From contig NZ_CP010802.1 in NCBI RefSeq assembly GCF_001278055.1, positions 682,001-746,000 on the forward strand: DNA of 64,000 nt, written 5' to 3'. Within the stretch, counting starts at the first letter, position 1, and every line of letters starts with the position of its first letter. Positions 33,831 to 42,423 of the stretch are shown here, in pieces. This DNA is from Desulfuromonas soudanensis (GTDB lineage Bacteria; Desulfobacterota; Desulfuromonadia; Desulfuromonadales; WTL). The translations under genes were made by a program, and so were the position numbers. Below the pieces are notes generated by a model, which saw only the letters and a list, made by a program, of their open reading frames with translations, ran no database searches and was not told the DNA's origin.

Positions 33831-34979
33831 ATGGGCAAAACGCTCCGCCACGGTTACACCACCGGCGCCTGCGCCGCCGCCGCCGCCCTCGGCGCGGCCC
33901 TCATGCTTCGCGACCAGCGCATTTACCCCTCGGTGGAGCTCCCCCTCCCGGCCGGGTTCTCCGTGACCTTCCCCCTTTTCGGACAGACCTTTTCCGCCGG
34001 GGCGGCCCGCTGTTTCGTGGTCAAGGACGCCGGCGACGACCCCGACGTCACCAACGGCGTCGAAGCGCACGCGGAAGTGACCCTCTCCCCCCACCCCCCC
34101 TCCCCCCCCTTAGTTAAGGGGGGGCAAGGGGGGGTGGGGGGGCAAGGGGGGATAGTCATCGAAGGCGGCGTCGGCATCGGCACCGTGACCAAGCCGGGGC
34201 TGGCGGTGCCGGTCGGCGAACCGGCGATCAACCCGGTGCCGCGGCAGATGATCACCGAAGCCCTCGCCGGAGTCTTCACCGGTCACCCCTTCCCCGGCAC
34301 TCTTTTCTGCCGCCTCTCCATCCCCGACGGGGAGGAGCGCGCCAAGCGGACCCTCAACGCCCGTCTCGGCATTCTCGGCGGTCTGTCGATCCTCGGCACC
34401 ACCGGGGTGGTGCGGCCGATCTCCCACCGGGCCTGGACGGACACCATCGACGTCGCGCTCGACGTCGCCCTGGCGGCCGGTTCCCCCGGGGTCGTCCTGG
34501 CCACCGGGCGCTCCAGCGAACAGGCGGCGATGGCGGAACTTTCCCTGGCCGAGGAGGCCTTCGTCATGATGGGGGATCACGTCGGCTACGCCCTCGAGGC
34601 CTGCCACCGCAAAGGGGTTCCGGCGGTGGTTCTGGCGGTGCAGTTCGCCAAGCTGGTCAAGATCGCCTGCGGTCACCCCCAGACCCACGTCAGTGCCTCC
34701 CGGCTCGACCTCGAGGAACTGGGGCGCTGGGGGGCGACCGCCGGCCTTGACGGCGACGCGGTGAAAAAGATAGAGTGTGCCAACACCGCCCGGGAGGTCT
34801 ACGAGACCCTCGGCCCGGACCATCCGCTGATCGCCGCGGTCGCCGCCCATGGGCTGGAGATGGCGCGGCAATGGGCTCCGGGGGTCGCGGTGGCGATTTT
34901 CCTCGCCGGCTACGGCAAACGGCCGGCGCGGCGCTTCGGGGAATGGATTCTCAATTCAGCAGGGGATAAAGGGATATGA
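33831..34979 (+). CDS. cbiD: CbiD, cobalt-precorrin-5B C1-methyltransferase
   Basis: 382 aa. Start LRHGYTTGACAAAAALGA (about 5-22) and KDAGDDPDVTNG (about 65-76) are CbiD signatures; SHRAWTDTIDVALDVA and TGRSSEQAAM follow. It methylates C1 with AdoMet. Residues 86-107 (SPHPPSPPLVKGGQGG and on) interrupt the expected transition from AEVTL to GIVIEGG. They are encoded by a G/C-homopolymer repeat at 34086-34151 that keeps the frame. Apart from the inserted loop the protein appears complete. The stop overlaps cbiET. Confidence 0.94.
   Translation: MGKTLRHGYTTGACAAAAALGAALMLRDQRIYPSVELPLPAGFSVTFPLFGQTFSAGAARCFVVKDAGDDPDVTNGVEAHAEVTLSPHPPSPPLVKGGQGGVGGQGGIVIEGGVGIGTVTKPGLAVPVGEPAINPVPRQMITEALAGVFTGHPFPGTLFCRLSIPDGEERAKRTLNARLGILGGLSILGTTGVVRPISHRAWTDTIDVALDVALAAGSPGVVLATGRSSEQAAMAELSLAEEAFVMMGDHVGYALEACHRKGVPAVVLAVQFAKLVKIACGHPQTHVSASRLDLEELGRWGATAGLDGDAVKKIECANTAREVYETLGPDHPLIAAVAAHGLEMARQWAPGVAVAIFLAGYGKRPARRFGEWILNSAGDKGI
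34086..34151. repeat. G-rich hairpin repeat inserted in frame in cbiD
   Basis: 66 bp, exactly 22 codons, made of C-runs and G-runs around TTAGTTAA, followed by three further G-runs. The plus strand carries several GGGG tracts, giving G-quadruplex potential. Translation yields PPSPPLVKGGQGG, the usual product of a repeat type widespread in bacterial genomes. Confidence 0.75.
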
Positions 34980-36187
34980 AAAAAGTCTACGTGATCGGAG
35001 CGGGGGTCGAAGGGCAGGAGGGGTTCAGCCGCAGGACCCTGGAACTCATTGCCAACGCCGGAATCCTTCTCGGCGGGGAGCGGCAGCTCGAGCTCTTCCC
35101 CGACTTCCCCGGCGAAAAAGTGACCATCGGCAGCAATCTCGCCGAGGTCGTCGAGCGTCTCCGCCACGCCGAGCGCCAGGCGGTGGTCCTGGCCTCCGGC
35201 GATCCCCTCTTCTTCGGCATCGGCCGCTATCTGCTGCGCAATCTCCCCGAGGACGATCTGGAGTTCATCCCCAACGTCAGCTCGGTGCAGTACGCCTTTG
35301 CCAAGATCAAGGAGCCCTGGGACGATACGGTCTTCGTCTCCGCCCACGGCCGCGGCCTGAAAGGGGCCGTCGATCGCATCGTCGCCAACGACAAGGCCGC
35401 GGTCCTCACCGACGAGATCAACACCCCGGCGGCCATCGCCGCCGAACTCATCGAGCGCGGCCGCGACGGGTATGCCGCCTACCTCTGCGAGAATCTCGGC
35501 ACTCCCGAGGAGCGCATCCTGGTCACCGACGTCAAGGGGCTGGTGGAGATCAAGGCCGCGCCCCTCAACGTTCTCATCCTCATCAAGGAATACGAGGCCG
35601 GCGGCGACGAGTACATTCCGACCCTGGGGATTCCCGACGAGGAATTTGCCACCGTCAAGAAGCTGATCACCAAGGAGGAGATCCGGGTCGTGACGCTGGC
35701 CAAGCTCAAGCTGCGCCACGACATGTGCCTCTGGGACATCGGCGCCGGCAGCGGCTCGGTGAGCATCGAGGCCGACCACCTCCTCCCCAACGGCCGGATC
35801 TTCGCCGTCGAGCGCAACCCCCAGTGCGTCGAGTTCATCAAGGAAAACCTCAGCAAATTCAATGCCCGCCACGTCACCCTGGTGGAAGGGGACGCCCCCG
35901 GTTGCCTGGAGAACCTCCCCGATCCCGACCGGGTCTTCATCGGCGGTTCCGGCGGCAACCTCTGGGATATCCTCGACACCGTCGACGGCAGGCTCGCCGC
36001 CGAGGGACGGGTGGTCATCAACGCCGTCACCCTCGACACCCTCACCGCGGCCTGCGAATTCTTCGAAAACGCCGGTTACCAGCTCGAGGTCACCACGGTC
36101 AACATCGCCCGCACCCGGCCCCTCTCCGACTACAAGATCTTCGAGTCCTACAACCCCGTCTACATCATCGCCGCTGTGAAGGAGTAG
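34976..36187 (+). CDS. cbiET: CbiET fusion, cobalt-precorrin-7 C5- and C15-methyltransferase/decarboxylase
   Basis: 403 aa with two domains. Residues 1-205 are CbiE-type tetrapyrrole methylase (KKVYVIGAGVEG start, ASGDPLFFGIGRYL). Residues 210-403 are CbiT-type class I methyltransferase (LWDIGAGSGSVSIEA, the AdoMet loop, and FIGGSGGNLWDIL). The fused form is also called CobL and is common in anaerobes. The ATG overlaps the cbiD stop (ATGA). An inverted repeat separates it from cbiL. Confidence 0.95.
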   Translation: MKKVYVIGAGVEGQEGFSRRTLELIANAGILLGGERQLELFPDFPGEKVTIGSNLAEVVERLRHAERQAVVLASGDPLFFGIGRYLLRNLPEDDLEFIPNVSSVQYAFAKIKEPWDDTVFVSAHGRGLKGAVDRIVANDKAAVLTDEINTPAAIAAELIERGRDGYAAYLCENLGTPEERILVTDVKGLVEIKAAPLNVLILIKEYEAGGDEYIPTLGIPDEEFATVKKLITKEEIRVVTLAKLKLRHDMCLWDIGAGSGSVSIEADHLLPNGRIFAVERNPQCVEFIKENLSKFNARHVTLVEGDAPGCLENLPDPDRVFIGGSGGNLWDILDTVDGRLAAEGRVVINAVTLDTLTAACEFFENAGYQLEVTTVNIARTRPLSDYKIFESYNPVYIIAAVKE

Positions 36188-36210
36188 GGGCACCAGAAAA
36201 AAAATTGGCA

Positions 36211-36289
36211 ACCACAGAGGCACGGAGACACAGAGGAACCTTGTCAAAATCAAAAGGACTTTCTCTGTGCCTCTGTGTCTCTGTGGTGA
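36211..36289. repeat. Dispersed inverted repeat, CACAGAGG variant, between cbiET and cbiL
   Basis: Left arm 36211-36236 (accacagaggcacggagaca) and right arm 36261-36289 (gtgcctctgtgtctctgtgg) form a nearly perfect stem around a 24-base A-rich loop. Confidence 0.8.
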
Positions 36290-36342
36290 AAAGCTCTTTT
36301 ACGATTTCATCCTGGAATAAAAATACCCGAGGTTGTACCCCC

Positions 36343-37047
36343 ATGTCTTCCCGTCTCTATGCCATCGGCGTCGGCCCCGGCGATCCCGAACTCTTGACCC
36401 TCAAGGCCGCGCGCATTCTGCGTAGCGTCCCGGTGATCTGCGCCCCCACCGGCGCCGCCGAGGCGGCCAGTTACGCCCTCTCCATCGTCGAGGCGCACAT
36501 CGACCGCTCCCGCCAGCAGGTCCTCAGCCAGGTCTTCCCCATGCGCAAGGACCAGGAGGGGCTCAATCCCTACTGGGAGGAGGCGGCTCTTGAAGTGGCC
36601 GGGCATATCCGCAGCGGCAGGGATGTCGCCTTCATCACCATCGGCGACCCCTTTCTCTATTCGACCTTTCTCTATCTGTACCGGATTTTTCGCGACAAAT
36701 ATCCCGAGATCCCCATCGAGGTGGTTCCGGGGATCTCCAGCATCAACGCCGCCGCCGCGGCATCCGGCGTCCCCCTGGGGATTTCCGCCGACCGCATCGC
36801 CGTGCTCCCGGCCACCTACGAGGAGCAGGAGCTGCGCAGCACCCTGAAGTCCTTCGACACCGTCATCCTGATGAAGGTGCACCGGGTCTTCGACGGGGTC
36901 TATGCCCTTCTCCAGGAGCTCGGTCTCGAGAAGAAGGGGGTCTTCGTCCGCCGGGTCGGCTCGGCGGACCAGGAGGTGATCTTCGATCTCGCCTCCCTCG
37001 TCGGCAAAAAACTCGATTATCTCTCGCTCCTCATCGTCAGAAAGTGA
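36343..37047 (+). CDS. cbiL: CbiL, cobalt-precorrin-2 C20-methyltransferase
   Basis: 234 aa from the ATG at 36343; the upstream open frame is the shadow of cbiET and the repeat. Tetrapyrrole-methylase motifs: RLYAIGVGPGDPELLTLKA (about 4-22), FITIGDPFLYSTFLYLY (about 98-114) and VPGISSINAAAAASGVPL. The pattern matches CbiL/CobI. It adds the C20 methyl with AdoMet. The ribosome site is weak (GAGG, 10 bases), possibly because of the adjoining repeat. Confidence 0.94.
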   Translation: MSSRLYAIGVGPGDPELLTLKAARILRSVPVICAPTGAAEAASYALSIVEAHIDRSRQQVLSQVFPMRKDQEGLNPYWEEAALEVAGHIRSGRDVAFITIGDPFLYSTFLYLYRIFRDKYPEIPIEVVPGISSINAAAAASGVPLGISADRIAVLPATYEEQELRSTLKSFDTVILMKVHRVFDGVYALLQELGLEKKGVFVRRVGSADQEVIFDLASLVGKKLDYLSLLIVRK

Positions 37048-37130
37048 CGGACGCGCACCGTCGTCCCGTCCTTCTCGGGACCCTTTCCAGACCACCGCTC
37101 GACCCCGAAGATTTTGTTATGGAGGTTGTT

Positions 37131-37910
37131 TTGTCTGAAGTCGTTTTCGTCGGCGCCGGAGCCGGCGACCCCGAACTGATCACCGTCAAGGGGCTCAAGG
37201 CCCTGCAGCGGGCCGACGTCGTCGTCTATGCCGGCTCTCTGGTCAATCCCGAGCTGCTGCGCGAGCTCAAGACCGGAGCCCAGGCCCATGACAGTGCCCC
37301 CCTGACCCTCGAAGAGGTGCTGGAGATTCTCTGCGCGGCGGTCGCCGAAGGGAAGACGGCCGTGCGGCTGCACACCGGCGACCCCTCGGTGTACGGGGCG
37401 ATCCAGGAGCAGATGGAGGGACTTGCCGCCCGGGGGATCGCCTATTCGGTCGTCCCCGGGGTCACCGCCGCCTTTGCCGCCGCCGCCGCCCTGAAACAGG
37501 AGCTCACCCTCCCCGGCGTCTCCCAGACCGTCATCCTCTCCCGCATCGAGGGGCGCACCCCGGTTCCGGAAAAAGAAAGGCTGCGCAAAATCGCCGCCCT
37601 CGGCGCCACCCTTGCCCTCTACCTCTCCGTGTCGATGATGGAGGAGGTGGTCGACGAACTCCTCGCCGGCGGCGTCTATACCCCGGCGACCCCCGTCGCC
37701 GTCGTCTGCCGGGCGAGCTGGCCGGACGAGCGCATCGTCGAGGGGACCCTCGCCGACATCGCCGCCCGGGTCAAGGAAGCGGGCATCGGCCGCCAGGCGC
37801 TGATCCTGGTCGGCGAGGTGCTGAGCGCCCGTCGGGACGGGGTGCCGGAAAAATCCCTCCTCTACGACCGGGAATTCAGCCACGGCTTTCGCCAAAAGTC
37901 CCCCCGATGA
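37131..37910 (+). CDS. cbiF: CbiF, cobalt-precorrin-4 C11-methyltransferase
   Basis: 259 aa from the TTG at 37131, which has GGAGG 5 bases upstream. An ATG at 37119 and a GTG overlapping the cbiL stop at 37044 are in frame but have no ribosome site. Motifs: VVFVGAGAGDPELITVKG (about 4-21), RLHTGDPSVYGAIQEQM (about 80-96) and VPGVTAAFAAAAAL. This is the CbiF/CobM pattern. It methylates C11 with AdoMet. The stop overlaps cbiG. Confidence 0.94.
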   Translation: MSEVVFVGAGAGDPELITVKGLKALQRADVVVYAGSLVNPELLRELKTGAQAHDSAPLTLEEVLEILCAAVAEGKTAVRLHTGDPSVYGAIQEQMEGLAARGIAYSVVPGVTAAFAAAAALKQELTLPGVSQTVILSRIEGRTPVPEKERLRKIAALGATLALYLSVSMMEEVVDELLAGGVYTPATPVAVVCRASWPDERIVEGTLADIAARVKEAGIGRQALILVGEVLSARRDGVPEKSLLYDREFSHGFRQKSPR

Positions 37911-38962
37911 AACTTGCCATTATCGCCATCACCGAAGGGGGGGCGAAACTCGCCCGCACCCTGGGGACCGCAGCAGAAGACGCCGAGGTCTATCTCCCCG
38001 AACGTCTGCGCCGCCCCGACAACTGCCGCTACTTCTCCCGTCCCCTGGCCCTGGAGCTCCCGGCGCTCTTTGCCGGCTACCAGGGGCTGTTGTGCATCAT
38101 GGCGACGGGGATCGTCGTGCGCCTGCTGGCGCCGCACCTGCGGGGGAAGGAGACCGACCCGGCGGTGGTGGTGATGGACGAAAAAGGGGATTTCGCCGTC
38201 AGCCTCCTCTCGGGGCATCTCGGCGGCGCCAACGATCTGGCCCGGGCGGCGGCCGAGCTCACCGGCGGCCAGGCGGTGATCACCACCGCCACCGACGTCA
38301 ACGACCTGCCGGCCTGGGACGACGTTGCCCGGCAGGAGGGGATGGGGATCGAACCGCTGCCCAGCATCAAACGCCTCAACGCCCTCCTCCTTCGCGGCGA
38401 GCCGATCGCCCTCGTCGATCGCGGCGGTCGGGTGGCCGCCCATTTCGCCTCCGTGGCAACGGTGAGCTGCCACGGCAATTTTGCCCAGGCGCTGGGATCG
38501 GGGGCCGCAGGGCAGGTTTTCGTCACCCACCGCCACATCCCTTTGCCCCGCGATCAGGAGAATCTGCTGCTGCTGCGCCCCCGCGACCTGGTGGTGGGGA
38601 TCGGCTGCAACCGCGGCACCGGTGCCGGGGAGATCGAGGCGGCGGTGAAAGAGGAACTCTCCGCGGCCTTTCTCGCCTTCGGCAGCATCGCCTCCCTGGC
38701 GACCATCGAGGCCAAGGGGGACGAAGCCGGGCTTCTCGAATTCGCCCTCCTCCATCGCCTCCCGCTGGCCCTGCACTCCGCCGCGGCCCTCAATGCCGTC
38801 GACGCCCCGAGCGCCGAATCAAGCCACGCCCTGGCGGCCGTCGGCGCCCGCGGGGTCTGCGAGCCGGCGGCCCTCCTCTCCGCCGGGGGCGGTCCGCTCC
38901 TGGTGACCAAGAAGAAACGCGGCAACGTCACCCTGGCCGTGGCGCAGCGAGGGGGGGGGTAA
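37907..38962 (+). CDS. cbiG: CbiG, cobalt-precorrin-5A hydrolase
   Basis: 351 aa. N-terminal domain with MKLAIIAITEGGAKLA and the signature GLLCIMATGIVVRLLAPHL; core LLSGHLGGANDLARAAA; C-terminal domain with VVGIGCNRGTGAGEIE and FALLHRLPL. It opens the delta-lactone and releases acetaldehyde in the anaerobic pathway. The ATG overlaps the cbiF stop (ATGA). Length and domain set are complete. No CbiJ reductase is fused or adjacent. Confidence 0.94.
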   Translation: MKLAIIAITEGGAKLARTLGTAAEDAEVYLPERLRRPDNCRYFSRPLALELPALFAGYQGLLCIMATGIVVRLLAPHLRGKETDPAVVVMDEKGDFAVSLLSGHLGGANDLARAAAELTGGQAVITTATDVNDLPAWDDVARQEGMGIEPLPSIKRLNALLLRGEPIALVDRGGRVAAHFASVATVSCHGNFAQALGSGAAGQVFVTHRHIPLPRDQENLLLLRPRDLVVGIGCNRGTGAGEIEAAVKEELSAAFLAFGSIASLATIEAKGDEAGLLEFALLHRLPLALHSAAALNAVDAPSAESSHALAAVGARGVCEPAALLSAGGGPLLVTKKKRGNVTLAVAQRGGG

Positions 38963-39036
38963 ACGCCCCTCCCGCTCTCCCGGCCATCAGCCTCCTGTCC
39001 GCCGGTCCGTCGACGGCGTTTTGAAATGGACGATAC

Positions 39037-41376
39037 ATGAGCGGAAAACTTTACGTCGTCGGCATCGGCCCGGGCGGCGCCGAACATATGACCCCCGCCG
39101 CCCGGGCGGCGATCGGGGCGGCCACCACGGTGGTCGGCTACCAGACCTACCTGGAGCTTCTCCCCGAACTTCTCGAGGGGAAAAAGCTGGTTTCTTCGGG
39201 GATGATGAAGGAGGTCGAACGCTGCCGCCGGGCCCTGGAGATCGCCGGGTCGGGAGAGACCGTCGCCCTGGTCAGCTCCGGCGACGCCGGGATCTACGGC
39301 ATGGCGGGGCTGGTGCTGGAACTGGCGGAGAACTGGCCGGGGAAGAAACCCGAGATCGAGATCGTTCCCGGCGTTTCGGCGGTCCAGGCCGCCGCCGCTC
39401 TCCTCGGCGCGCCGCTGATGCACGATTTTGCGGTGATCTCCCTCTCCGACCTCCTCACCCCCTGGGAAACGATCCGCCGTCGCCTCGAGGCGGCGGCAGG
39501 CGCCGATTTCGTCGTCGCTCTCTACAACCCGAGAAGCCGCGGACGGGTGACCCAGATCGTCGAGGCCCGGGAAATCCTTCTGCGCCACCGCTCGCCGCAG
39601 ACCCCCGTCGGTCTGGTGCGCAACGCCTGCCGCGCCGGCGAGACGGTGACGGTCAGCGACCTCTCCTCCTTTCTCGAGCACGATATCGACATGTTCACCG
39701 TCGTGATCATCGGCAATGGGGCGACCAGAGTCGACGGCGCCGGAAGGATGGTGACCCCCCGCGGCTACCAGGAAAAGGGAAAAAGGAAAAAGGAAGAAGC
39801 TGGAGAGCCTGAACCGAGTCCTGTAACCGAGCCCCTTTCTTCTGCATCCCCGGCTCGGGCACTCTTCATCGGCGGCACCGGTTCCGACGTCGGCAAGAGC
39901 GTCATCGCCGCCGGACTCTGCCGTCTGCTCCGCCGCAGGGGGATTTCCGTCGCCCCCTTTAAGGCCCAGAACATGGCCCTCAACTCGGCGGTCACTCCCG
40001 AAGGGGGTGAGATCGGCCGCGCCCAGGCGCTGCAGGCTGCGGCCTGCGGCCTTCCCCCCCACACCGACATGAATCCGGTCCTCCTCAAGCCCAATTCCGA
40101 TACCGGCTCGCAGGTGGTGATCCAGGGGCGACCGGTGGGAAACATGACCGTCGCCGCCTATCACGCCTACAAGCCCGAGGCCTTCGAGCGGGTGCGGGAA
40201 TCCTACGGCCGCCTGGCCGCTGCCCACGAGGTGGTGGTGATGGAGGGGGCGGGGAGCATCGCCGAGATCAACCTCATGGCCCACGACATCACCAACCTCA
40301 GGGCGGCACAAATGGCCGGGGCGCCGGTCCTGCTGGTCGCCGACATCGACCGCGGCGGCGTCTTCGCCAGCCTCGTCGGCACCTTCGCCCTCCTCGCCCC
40401 GGCTGAGGCCGCCCAGGTCAAGGGGATCATCATCAACCGCTTCCGCGGCGAACCGTCTCTCTTGGCGTCCGGCATCGCCGAGGTGGAGCGGCGCTGCGGG
40501 GTGCCGGTTCTCGGCGTGGTCCCCTGGCTCAAGCTGCAGCTCCCCGAGGAAGATTCGGTGGCCCTGGGGCGCAAGGTTGCGGCGACGAAAAAAAGCGCCC
40601 TGCGCATCGGCGTGGTGCGCCTGCCGCGCCTCTCCAACTACAGCGATTTCGACCCCCTGGAGCAGGACCCGGGGGTGGAACTGGTCTACCTCGACAGGGC
40701 GCAGGAGCTCGTCGGCCTCGATCTTCTGATCCTGCCGGGGACCAAGAACACCCTGGACGACCTCTCCTTTCTCCACCAAAGCGGTCTCTTTGCGGCCATT
40801 CTCGAATTCCACGCCGGCGGCGGCGAGGTGGCCGGGATCTGCGGCGGCTACCAGATCCTCGGCCGGGCGATCCGCGATCCCCTCGGAGTCGAGTCGGACC
40901 GGGTCGCAGGGGAGGGGCTCGGACTCCTCGACGTCGAAACCGTCCTCGGCGCCGTCAAGCAGACCCATCAGGCGGAGGGCCTCCTCCTTGCCGCGGCCGC
41001 CGCCGTTGGATTCTCGGGGCCGGAGCGGATCTGCGGCTATGAGATCCACATGGGGGAGACGGTTCTCGGTGCCGATGCCCGCCCCCTGATGCGCCTGATT
41101 TCCCGCTCCGGGAAAGCCGTCGATCTCGAAGACGGCGCCGTCTCCGCCGACGGCCGGGTCTGGGGGAGCTACCTGCACGGCCTCTTCGACGACCCGATGA
41201 CCCGCCGGGGTTTTCTCGACGGTTTGCGCTCCCGGCGCGGCCTCCCCCCGGGTTGCGCCCCAAGCGGACCGACCCTCGAGAGCGAACTCGATCGCCTCGC
41301 CGATCACCTCGCAATGCACCTCGACCTGGGTCGCATCCTGGCCCTCCTCGACCTGCCCGGAGGGAAAAAAGAATGA
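39037..41376 (+). CDS. cbiHP: CbiH-CbiP fusion: precorrin-3B C17-methyltransferase joined to cobyric acid synthase
   Basis: 779 aa in one frame. Residues 1-248 are CbiH (GKLYVVGIGPGGAEHMTPAA, SSGDAGIYGMAGL, LYNPRSRGRVTQI, TVVIIGNGATR). A 30-residue Lys/Glu/Pro/Ser-rich linker follows (about 249-280, QEKGKRKKEEAGE). Residues 281-779 are CbiP/CobQ with FIGGTGSDVGKSVIAAG, FKAQNMALNS, the glutaminase Cys in EVAGICGGYQILG and late His in GSYLHGLFDD. CbiH methylates C17 and contracts the ring; CbiP amidates four side chains. I know these as separate proteins, so the fusion is unusual. No stop or ribosome site is seen at the junction. Confidence 0.92.
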   Translation: MSGKLYVVGIGPGGAEHMTPAARAAIGAATTVVGYQTYLELLPELLEGKKLVSSGMMKEVERCRRALEIAGSGETVALVSSGDAGIYGMAGLVLELAENWPGKKPEIEIVPGVSAVQAAAALLGAPLMHDFAVISLSDLLTPWETIRRRLEAAAGADFVVALYNPRSRGRVTQIVEAREILLRHRSPQTPVGLVRNACRAGETVTVSDLSSFLEHDIDMFTVVIIGNGATRVDGAGRMVTPRGYQEKGKRKKEEAGEPEPSPVTEPLSSASPARALFIGGTGSDVGKSVIAAGLCRLLRRRGISVAPFKAQNMALNSAVTPEGGEIGRAQALQAAACGLPPHTDMNPVLLKPNSDTGSQVVIQGRPVGNMTVAAYHAYKPEAFERVRESYGRLAAAHEVVVMEGAGSIAEINLMAHDITNLRAAQMAGAPVLLVADIDRGGVFASLVGTFALLAPAEAAQVKGIIINRFRGEPSLLASGIAEVERRCGVPVLGVVPWLKLQLPEEDSVALGRKVAATKKSALRIGVVRLPRLSNYSDFDPLEQDPGVELVYLDRAQELVGLDLLILPGTKNTLDDLSFLHQSGLFAAILEFHAGGGEVAGICGGYQILGRAIRDPLGVESDRVAGEGLGLLDVETVLGAVKQTHQAEGLLLAAAAAVGFSGPERICGYEIHMGETVLGADARPLMRLISRSGKAVDLEDGAVSADGRVWGSYLHGLFDDPMTRRGFLDGLRSRRGLPPGCAPSGPTLESELDRLADHLAMHLDLGRILALLDLPGGKKE

Positions 41377-42329
41377 TTTTCTGGCTCGTCCCCGCCGCCT
41401 TCGCCCTCGACCTTCTTCTCGGAGACCCCCGCTCCCTCCCCCATCCGGTGGTCTGGATCGGGCGCCTGATCCGCCGCCTCGAAGCGGCACTGGAGGAGCG
41501 TCCGAAAAATCGCCGGCTGGCCGGAGTGATCCTTGCCGCGGCGACCCTGGCCGTCGTCTTCGCCTCCGCCTGGGGGGCCCTGGCCCTGGCCGGACGGCTG
41601 GGGGAGGCCCTCGCGGGGGCTCTGGCCCTGTGGCTGGCCTACACCACCCTGGCGCTGCGCTCGCTGCACAGCGAGAGCCGGGCGGTGGTGACCCTGGTGG
41701 AGGAGGGGCGCCTCGATGAGGCCCGGCTCGCCCTCTCCTTCATCGTCAGCCGCGACACCGCCGCCCTCGATCGCGAGGGGATTCTGCGCGCCTGCATCGA
41801 GACCGTGGCCGAAAACACCTCGGACGGGGTGGTGGCCCCCCTGTGCTACCTCTTTGCCGGCGGACCCGTCGGCGCCCTCCTCTACAAGGGGGCGAGCACC
41901 CTCGATTCGATGGTCGGTTACCGCAACGAGCGTTACCGCGACTTCGGCTGGGCCTCGGCCCGTCTCGACGACCTCCTCAATCTGGTCCCGGCACGGCTCA
42001 CCGCCCTCTGCATGGTGCTGGCGGCCCTTCTCCTGCGTCTCGATGCCGGAAGAGCGCTGCGCACCGTGCGCCGCGACGCCCGCAAGCACCACAGCCCCAA
42101 CGCCGGCTTCCCCGAGGCCGCCGTCGCCGGCGCCCTGGGGATCCGCCTCGGCGGACCGGCGGTCTACTTCGGCACGCCGGTCGACAAGCCGGCTCTCGGC
42201 GACGATCTCGCTCCCGTCACCCCGGAGCACTACCGGCAGACGGTCGCCCTGATGTATCTCGCCTCTTTGCTGACCCTGGCCGGCGGGGTGCTGCTGACGT
42301 GGTGTTTGCGGCATAATCCATGCATCTGA
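41373..42329 (+). CDS. cbiB: CbiB, adenosylcobinamide-phosphate synthase
   Basis: 318 aa membrane protein with about five helices. The N-terminus FALDLLLGDPRSLPHPVVWIG (split over residues 9-29) and core RACIETVAENTSDGVVAP and YKGASTLDSMVGYRNERY are CbiB/CobD signatures. It attaches aminopropanol phosphate (made by CobD at 43063) to cobyric acid. The ATG at 41373 overlaps the upstream stop (ATGA). Confidence 0.95.
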   Translation: MIFWLVPAAFALDLLLGDPRSLPHPVVWIGRLIRRLEAALEERPKNRRLAGVILAAATLAVVFASAWGALALAGRLGEALAGALALWLAYTTLALRSLHSESRAVVTLVEEGRLDEARLALSFIVSRDTAALDREGILRACIETVAENTSDGVVAPLCYLFAGGPVGALLYKGASTLDSMVGYRNERYRDFGWASARLDDLLNLVPARLTALCMVLAALLLRLDAGRALRTVRRDARKHHSPNAGFPEAAVAGALGIRLGGPAVYFGTPVDKPALGDDLAPVTPEHYRQTVALMYLASLLTLAGGVLLTWCLRHNPCI

Positions 42330-42423
42330 ATTTTGACTGATTTTCCCTTTGTCCCCCTGTCGGCGGACGGGGATATTTTTCCCATGGTCGATTTGCTGAT
42401 TCCATCCATCAAGGAGCTCTGCC

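Noticed and set aside
38554-41490. 978-codon minus-strand open frame opposite cbiG and cbiHP
   Set aside because: Its translation is low-complexity Gly/Glu/Arg text and the opposite strand holds clearly recognised enzymes; a compositional shadow.
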